A stretch of 64,000 nucleotides of DNA, from assembly GCA_964275585.1 (NCBI GenBank), contig CAXYCJ010000013.1, positions 62,001 to 126,000 on the forward strand, in the 5' to 3' direction. The position numbers were made by a program, and so were the translations under genes. Below, one piece after another: positions 60,492-64,000 of the stretch (its first letter is position 1; each line of letters starts with the position of its first letter). Source of the stretch: D2472 sp964275585. GTDB taxonomy: Bacteria > Pseudomonadota > Gammaproteobacteria > Magnimaribacterales > D2472. The notes under the pieces were generated by a model, which saw only the letters and a list, made by a program, of their open reading frames with translations, searched no databases and was not told the DNA's origin.

Positions 60492-61405
60492 TGCAAAAAA
60501 ACTTACTCAACCTTTCCAACTTAAGTCAAAAAGAAATAAGTGATTTAATTGATTTGGCCAATACTTTTAAGTCAGAAGATGCGATGAATTATCGATATGA
60601 AAATATTTTTCCAGATAAAAAAGTAGCTTCACTTTTTTCTGAACCAAGTACACGCACCAAACTATCTTTTGAAATAGCAACCCATAATCTTGGTGCGCAA
60701 TTCTTAGATTTCAATTTAGAAAATTCTTCAATCAAAAAGGGTGAAACACTTGAAGATACTATTGAGGCAATTGCTTTAATGGGGGTTGATTTATGTATTC
60801 TTCGCCATGCAGAGTCTGCCATTCATGAGTTAGCAGAGAAATTCTCTAGCATGCAATTTATTAATGCGGGCGAGGGGTCTGTTGCTCATCCATCGCAGGC
60901 ATTACTTGATTTAATGACCATTCAGGAATCAAAAGATAAGTTTGAAAATTTAAATATTAGTATTATCGGTGATCTAGATCATTCAAGAGTAGTAAGCTCG
61001 TTTATAGAAGGAATACAGATCATGGGTTACAAAAATATTACTTTTTGTGGACATCCAGATCTTTGTAAGAATTACCTTGAAAATTCTATTGGAAATTTTG
61101 AACCTGATCTCAATATTGCTTTACAGGATGCTGATGTGGTTATGGCTCTTCGTATCCAAAATGAAAGAATGACTGAAAAGTTAACTATTAGTGCTTCAGA
61201 CTACGTAGAGCGATATCAAATTAATGTAGATGCTTTGCAGGTTGCTGATCCAGACATGATTCTTTTGCACCCAGGACCCGTTAATTTTGGAATTGAACTA
61301 AGCAAAGAAGTGACGGAGCTAGATAATTGTAAAATTAAGAATCAAATTTTTAATGGTGTTGGTATGAGGATGGCGGTTTTAACTAGTCTTTTTTCTCAAG
61401 CATAA
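60491..61405 (+). CDS. pyrB: Aspartate carbamoyltransferase catalytic chain
   Basis: Joins carbamoyl phosphate and aspartate in pyrimidine synthesis. The 304-residue protein has the carbamoyl-phosphate loop EPSTRTKLSFE (residues 51-61), HPSQALLDLMT and the C-terminal HPGPVNFGIEL. No pyrI regulatory gene or dihydroorotase-like pyrC' follows, so an unregulated trimer is likely. It overlaps ridA by 1 nt, and its 3' end overlaps the convergent riboflavin synthase gene by 23 nt. Confidence 0.95.
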   Translation: MQKNLLNLSNLSQKEISDLIDLANTFKSEDAMNYRYENIFPDKKVASLFSEPSTRTKLSFEIATHNLGAQFLDFNLENSSIKKGETLEDTIEAIALMGVDLCILRHAESAIHELAEKFSSMQFINAGEGSVAHPSQALLDLMTIQESKDKFENLNISIIGDLDHSRVVSSFIEGIQIMGYKNITFCGHPDLCKNYLENSIGNFEPDLNIALQDADVVMALRIQNERMTEKLTISASDYVERYQINVDALQVADPDMILLHPGPVNFGIELSKEVTELDNCKIKNQIFNGVGMRMAVLTSLFSQA

Positions 61406-61994
61406 TTTTTTTAATAGTCTCTACTGTATTGATTGTAGTTTGATCAATCTCAATATTTACAATATCTCCCTCTTTCATTCCCTTAAAATTTGTAACCTTT
61501 ATAGTCTCAGGAATTAAATGAATATTAAACGATGATTTCATAACTTTCCCTATTGTTAGGCTGCAACCATTCAAAGCAACGTATCCTTTATAAAAGAAAT
61601 ACTGCATTAGCGAAGAAGAGACTTGAATTCTAAGATCTTTGGTTTCTTTTCGGTCATCAATTTTTTTAACTATCCCGACTCCATGGATATGCCCTGAGAC
61701 TAAATGGCCACCAATCTCTGAATTAGCTTTCATGGACCTCTCGAGATTAACTTTGTCTTTTAAGGATATAAATTTTAAATTTGTTTTATCTAATGATTCA
61801 GAAATCACATCAAATTCTAGCAAATCTGTATTACTGTTCTTTACCGTGAGGCACACTCCATTGACAGCGACGCTTGCTCCTCGGGTTAGATTCTTTGAAA
61901 AATGTTTAGGTGCTTTGATTATCAGAGAAATAAAATTAGGCTTTAAAAGAATTTTTTGAATTTGACCCTGAGCTGACACAATGCCTGTAAACAT
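61383..61994 (-). CDS. ribE: Riboflavin synthase, alpha chain
   Basis: Dismutates two 6,7-dimethyl-8-ribityllumazine molecules into riboflavin. The 203-residue protein is a tandem of two lumazine-binding domains: MFTGIVSAQGQ and NGVCLTV in the first, GHLVSGHIHGVG and NGCSLTIG in the second. It shares a base with the pyrE stop region upstream and overlaps pyrB tail-to-tail by 23 nt. Other riboflavin genes are not nearby. Also named ribC in E. coli. Confidence 0.95.
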   Translation of the reverse strand: MFTGIVSAQGQIQKILLKPNFISLIIKAPKHFSKNLTRGASVAVNGVCLTVKNSNTDLLEFDVISESLDKTNLKFISLKDKVNLERSMKANSEIGGHLVSGHIHGVGIVKKIDDRKETKDLRIQVSSSLMQYFFYKGYVALNGCSLTIGKVMKSSFNIHLIPETIKVTNFKGMKEGDIVNIEIDQTTINTVETIKKIMLEKKD

Positions 61995-62641
61995 TATGCA
62001 CCCCAGACATGTCTATATTCTTCTAGCTGACCAAGATATGAATTAAGCCCATCATTATTTTTTAAAAATTGGATTAATGCATCTAAATTGATGATTGAGG
62101 TAACTGTTATATTAAATTCTTCCTCAAGCTCAGCTTTTGCAGATATATCACTAGCTCCTTTTTCCTGTCTATCCAGACCGATAATAAATACTTTAGGAGT
62201 TGCATTGAAGCTGTTGATTAGCATTATTGACTCTCTGGCTGCCGTGCCAGCAGACAAGACATCATCAATTATCATTACATTACCATGAGGCTCAGGCCCA
62301 ATAATATTACCGCCTTCACCATGATCTTTAATTTCTTTTCGGTTAAAAGATAGCGGGTAGGAGTTTCCTTCTTTGCTGAACATCATTGCAACCATTGAGC
62401 CAAGAAAAATACCCTTGTAGGCTGGTCCATAGATGCTATCAAATTCTATATTAGTTTCAGCAATAGCTTTCATGTAACAAGAAGCTAATTGATATAAGTT
62501 GCAACCATTTAGCATTTTTGCAGCATTAAAAAAGTAAGGACTGTTTCGACCAGACTTTAAGGTAAAGTTACCGAATTCTAATGCTTTTGATTCTAGGGCT
62601 AAGTTGATAAAAGCTAGCTGGAATTCTTTTAGCTCAGACAT
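61994..62641 (-). CDS. pyrE: Orotate phosphoribosyltransferase
   Basis: Makes orotidine 5'-phosphate from orotate and PRPP. The 215-residue protein has the PRPP-binding motif VMIIDDVLSAGTAARES and the typical KSGRNSPYFFNA start region. It overlaps rph by 13 nt, preserving the rph-pyrE order of enterobacteria. No leader-peptide attenuator is visible between them, because the genes overlap. Confidence 0.96.
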   Translation of the reverse strand: MSELKEFQLAFINLALESKALEFGNFTLKSGRNSPYFFNAAKMLNGCNLYQLASCYMKAIAETNIEFDSIYGPAYKGIFLGSMVAMMFSKEGNSYPLSFNRKEIKDHGEGGNIIGPEPHGNVMIIDDVLSAGTAARESIMLINSFNATPKVFIIGLDRQEKGASDISAKAELEEEFNITVTSIINLDALIQFLKNNDGLNSYLGQLEEYRHVWGA

Positions 62642-63333
62642 GATTTTTGAATCTTAATTATGTCTTTTATGCCTACTGATGCCAGTTCAAGCATAGCATC
62701 TAGCTGCGCTTTGGTGAATGGATTAATCTCAGCCGTCCCTTGAATCTCTATGATTCCACCATTCTCTGTCATTACTACATTTAAATCTGTGTCTGCTGAA
62801 CTATCTTCTTCATAATTTAAGTCAAGCAAAGGTTCACCATCTTTGAGGCCTATAGAAACTGCAGCTATATATTCTTTAATTGCCCTATGATCATCATGAG
62901 AATTCTTAATTGCCTCAAATAATGCAACGCATGCACCTGAAATAGATGCAGTTCTAGTTCCACCATCAGCCTGAATGACATCGCAGTCAATATTAATGGT
63001 TTTATCTTTTAAAAACTTTAAATCAACAGCTTGCCTCAAAGATCTACCAATTAGCCTTTGAATTTCCATGGTTCTACCACTTTGTTTGCCTCTAGCAGCC
63101 TCTCTGTTCATTCTGGTATGAGTTGACCTAGGCAACATTCCATATTCTGCCGTTATCCACCCTTCATTAGATCCTCTCATCCATCTTGGCACATGGTTTT
63201 CAATGGTTGCCGTGCATAGAACATGCGTGTCTCCAAACTTTACCAAAGCAGAGCCCTCAGCATGCTTGTTAACCCCGAGCTCTATCTCAATGGACCTCAT
63301 TTGATTTACATCTCTATTATTGATTCTTGTCAT
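62629..63333 (-). CDS. rph: Ribonuclease PH
   Basis: Phosphorolytic 3'-5' exoribonuclease that trims tRNA precursors. The 234-residue protein shows GDTHVLCTAT, GWITAEYGMLPRSTH, RGKQSGRTMEIQRLIGRSLR and the phosphate-binding DVIQADGGTRTASI block, all intact, unlike the frameshifted rph of E. coli K-12. It is first in the rph-pyrE-ribE run and divergent from an amidohydrolase gene across 56 bp. Confidence 0.96.
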   Translation of the reverse strand: MTRINNRDVNQMRSIEIELGVNKHAEGSALVKFGDTHVLCTATIENHVPRWMRGSNEGWITAEYGMLPRSTHTRMNREAARGKQSGRTMEIQRLIGRSLRQAVDLKFLKDKTINIDCDVIQADGGTRTASISGACVALFEAIKNSHDDHRAIKEYIAAVSIGLKDGEPLLDLNYEEDSSADTDLNVVMTENGGIIEIQGTAEINPFTKAQLDAMLELASVGIKDIIKIQKSCLS

Positions 63334-63361
63334 GAAGATATTATATCTCTTTAAATGGTTC

Positions 63362-63367
63362 TATAAT
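63362..63367 (+). promoter_or_regulatory. -10 element ahead of the amidohydrolase lipoprotein gene
   Basis: A perfect TATAAT lies 22 bp before the ATG at 63390. No clear -35 is present at 17-18 bp. The predicted transcript would begin near 63374 with only the AGAGAGG ribosome site as its leader. Confidence 0.4.
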
Positions 63368-63389
63368 TCTTTAAGAGAGGAAAACTACC

Positions 63390-64000
63390 ATGAAAAATAT
63401 TTCACTTATATCTTTACCCCTTCTATTAATTATAAGTTGCTCTGATGGCTTAAATTTTGGAAAAATGGATTCTAAATCAAATGATGGACGAAAAGAGAAT
63501 GCGTTTGAATCTACCTATATGCCCATGGATTCTCAGCCAGTCTTGTTTAGGTCTGCTAATATTTATGATGGACTTGGACAAGAATTTTTAAACTACGATC
63601 TTCTTATTGCTGATGGCAAAATTATTGAGATGGGATCATCCCTTTCTCAGCCAGGCATTGAAGTTATTGATGCTTCAAACAAATGGATTACTCCTGGAAT
63701 CATCGATATTCATTCCCATATGGGCGTTTATTCTGCACCCAGTGTGACAACCAGCTCTGATGGCAATGAGGCTACCGCACCAGTAACTGCAGAAGTTTGG
63801 GCTGAGCACTCAGTTTGGACACAAGATCCACAATTTGCTCTTGCATTAAAGGGTGGAGTCACTTCATTCCATGTTTTGCCTGGCTCAGCAAATCTATTCG
63901 GAGGAAGGGGTGCAACATTTAAAAATATTTCTCAAAACACTATTCAAGCTATGAAGTTTCCAAATGCTCCTCATTCCTTAAAAATGGCATGCGGTGAAAA
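63390..64000 (+). CDS. Amidohydrolase-family lipoprotein, 3' end cut by window edge
   Basis: The first 203 codons are present. A lipoprotein signal ends at the lipobox IISC with Cys17. The mature part starts with a low-complexity linker and then the amidohydrolase N-terminal beta-sandwich (FRSANIYDG, ADGKIIEMG), WITPGIIDIHSHMG with the HxH metal motif, and GGVTSFHVLPGSANLFGG. This resembles imidazolonepropionase/prolidase-like amidohydrolases exported in marine bacteria. The substrate cannot be told. Its start is supported by AGAGAGG. Confidence 0.88.
   Translation, partial: MKNISLISLPLLLIISCSDGLNFGKMDSKSNDGRKENAFESTYMPMDSQPVLFRSANIYDGLGQEFLNYDLLIADGKIIEMGSSLSQPGIEVIDASNKWITPGIIDIHSHMGVYSAPSVTTSSDGNEATAPVTAEVWAEHSVWTQDPQFALALKGGVTSFHVLPGSANLFGGRGATFKNISQNTIQAMKFPNAPHSLKMACGE

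Overview
The window looks like part of the chromosome of a streamlined, AT-rich marine gammaproteobacterium. A SAR86-type organism is my best guess, but I infer this from gene content and style and did no search. The evidence is classic gammaproteobacterial gene sets (yicC/gmk/rpoZ/spoT/recG, glnA-ntrB-ntrC, lgt-thyA, rppH, pyrE-rph, yggX-mutY, yqiA-yqiB, ubiC-ubiA), a Vibrio-type TonB2 energising cluster, very short spacers, frequent 1-17 nt overlaps and several TTG starts. I recognise no insertion sequence, prophage, CRISPR array or rRNA. No gap without a gene exceeds about 300 bases.

Layout. 1-4.6 kb: argS (3' end cut off by the window) and efp on the minus strand, facing an M2 peptidyl-dipeptidase lipoprotein and a DUF1295 membrane protein. 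4.8-10.1 kb: six-gene TonB2-type operon (DUF3450, TolQ/ExbB-like, ExbB, ExbD, TonB, TPR). 10.1-13.5 kb: minus-strand folA-thyA-lgt-TauE-rppH. 13.6-18.6 kb: a HAD phosphatase, then gcvT-gcvH-gcvP for glycine cleavage. 18.6-19.6 kb: an FTR1 iron permease behind a perfect Fur-type palindrome. 19.6-25.4 kb: rmuC, an aspartate-aminotransferase-like gene, hspQ, ybjQ-like, DUF2798, a GPH-family transporter, PhzF and MAPEG.

25.4-38.3 kb is the most accessory-looking part: oxidoreductases (MDR, SDR, FAD monooxygenase), then a minus-strand run with a threonine-synthase-like enzyme, prolyl iminopeptidase, phytanoyl-CoA dioxygenase-like protein, diaminopropionate ammonia-lyase-like enzyme, YajQ, an apparently self-regulated MarR protein, an N-acyl-D-amino-acid-deacylase-like amidohydrolase, and a 747-residue membrane/coiled-coil/MORN-like protein that I cannot assign. 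It ends at tRNA-Phe(GAA). Much of this run suits scavenging of peptides and unusual amino acids.

38.5-49.5 kb: an SDR, yggX-mutY-gpmA, rhodanese-DUF2141-grxC, and the nitrogen block ntrC-ntrB-glnA. Here glnA is a eukaryote-like type II glutamine synthetase, yet it has a textbook sigma-54 promoter and two NtrC boxes. yqiA, yqiB, a DUF482 protein, ubiA and ubiC follow. 49.6-64 kb: rubredoxin, a dicarboxylate/amino-acid symporter, a membrane pyrophosphatase, recG, a nucleoside-diphosphate-sugar epimerase-like protein, yicC-gmk-rpoZ-spoT-ridA-pyrB, convergent ribE-pyrE-rph, and the start of an amidohydrolase lipoprotein that runs off the end.

The strongest unusual signals are the sigma-54/NtrC control of a GSII gene, the Fur-controlled FTR1 gene, a likely leaderless self-repressed MarR gene, repeated 4-nt interlocking of stop codons at convergent gene ends, and the orphan MORN-like protein next to tRNA-Phe.
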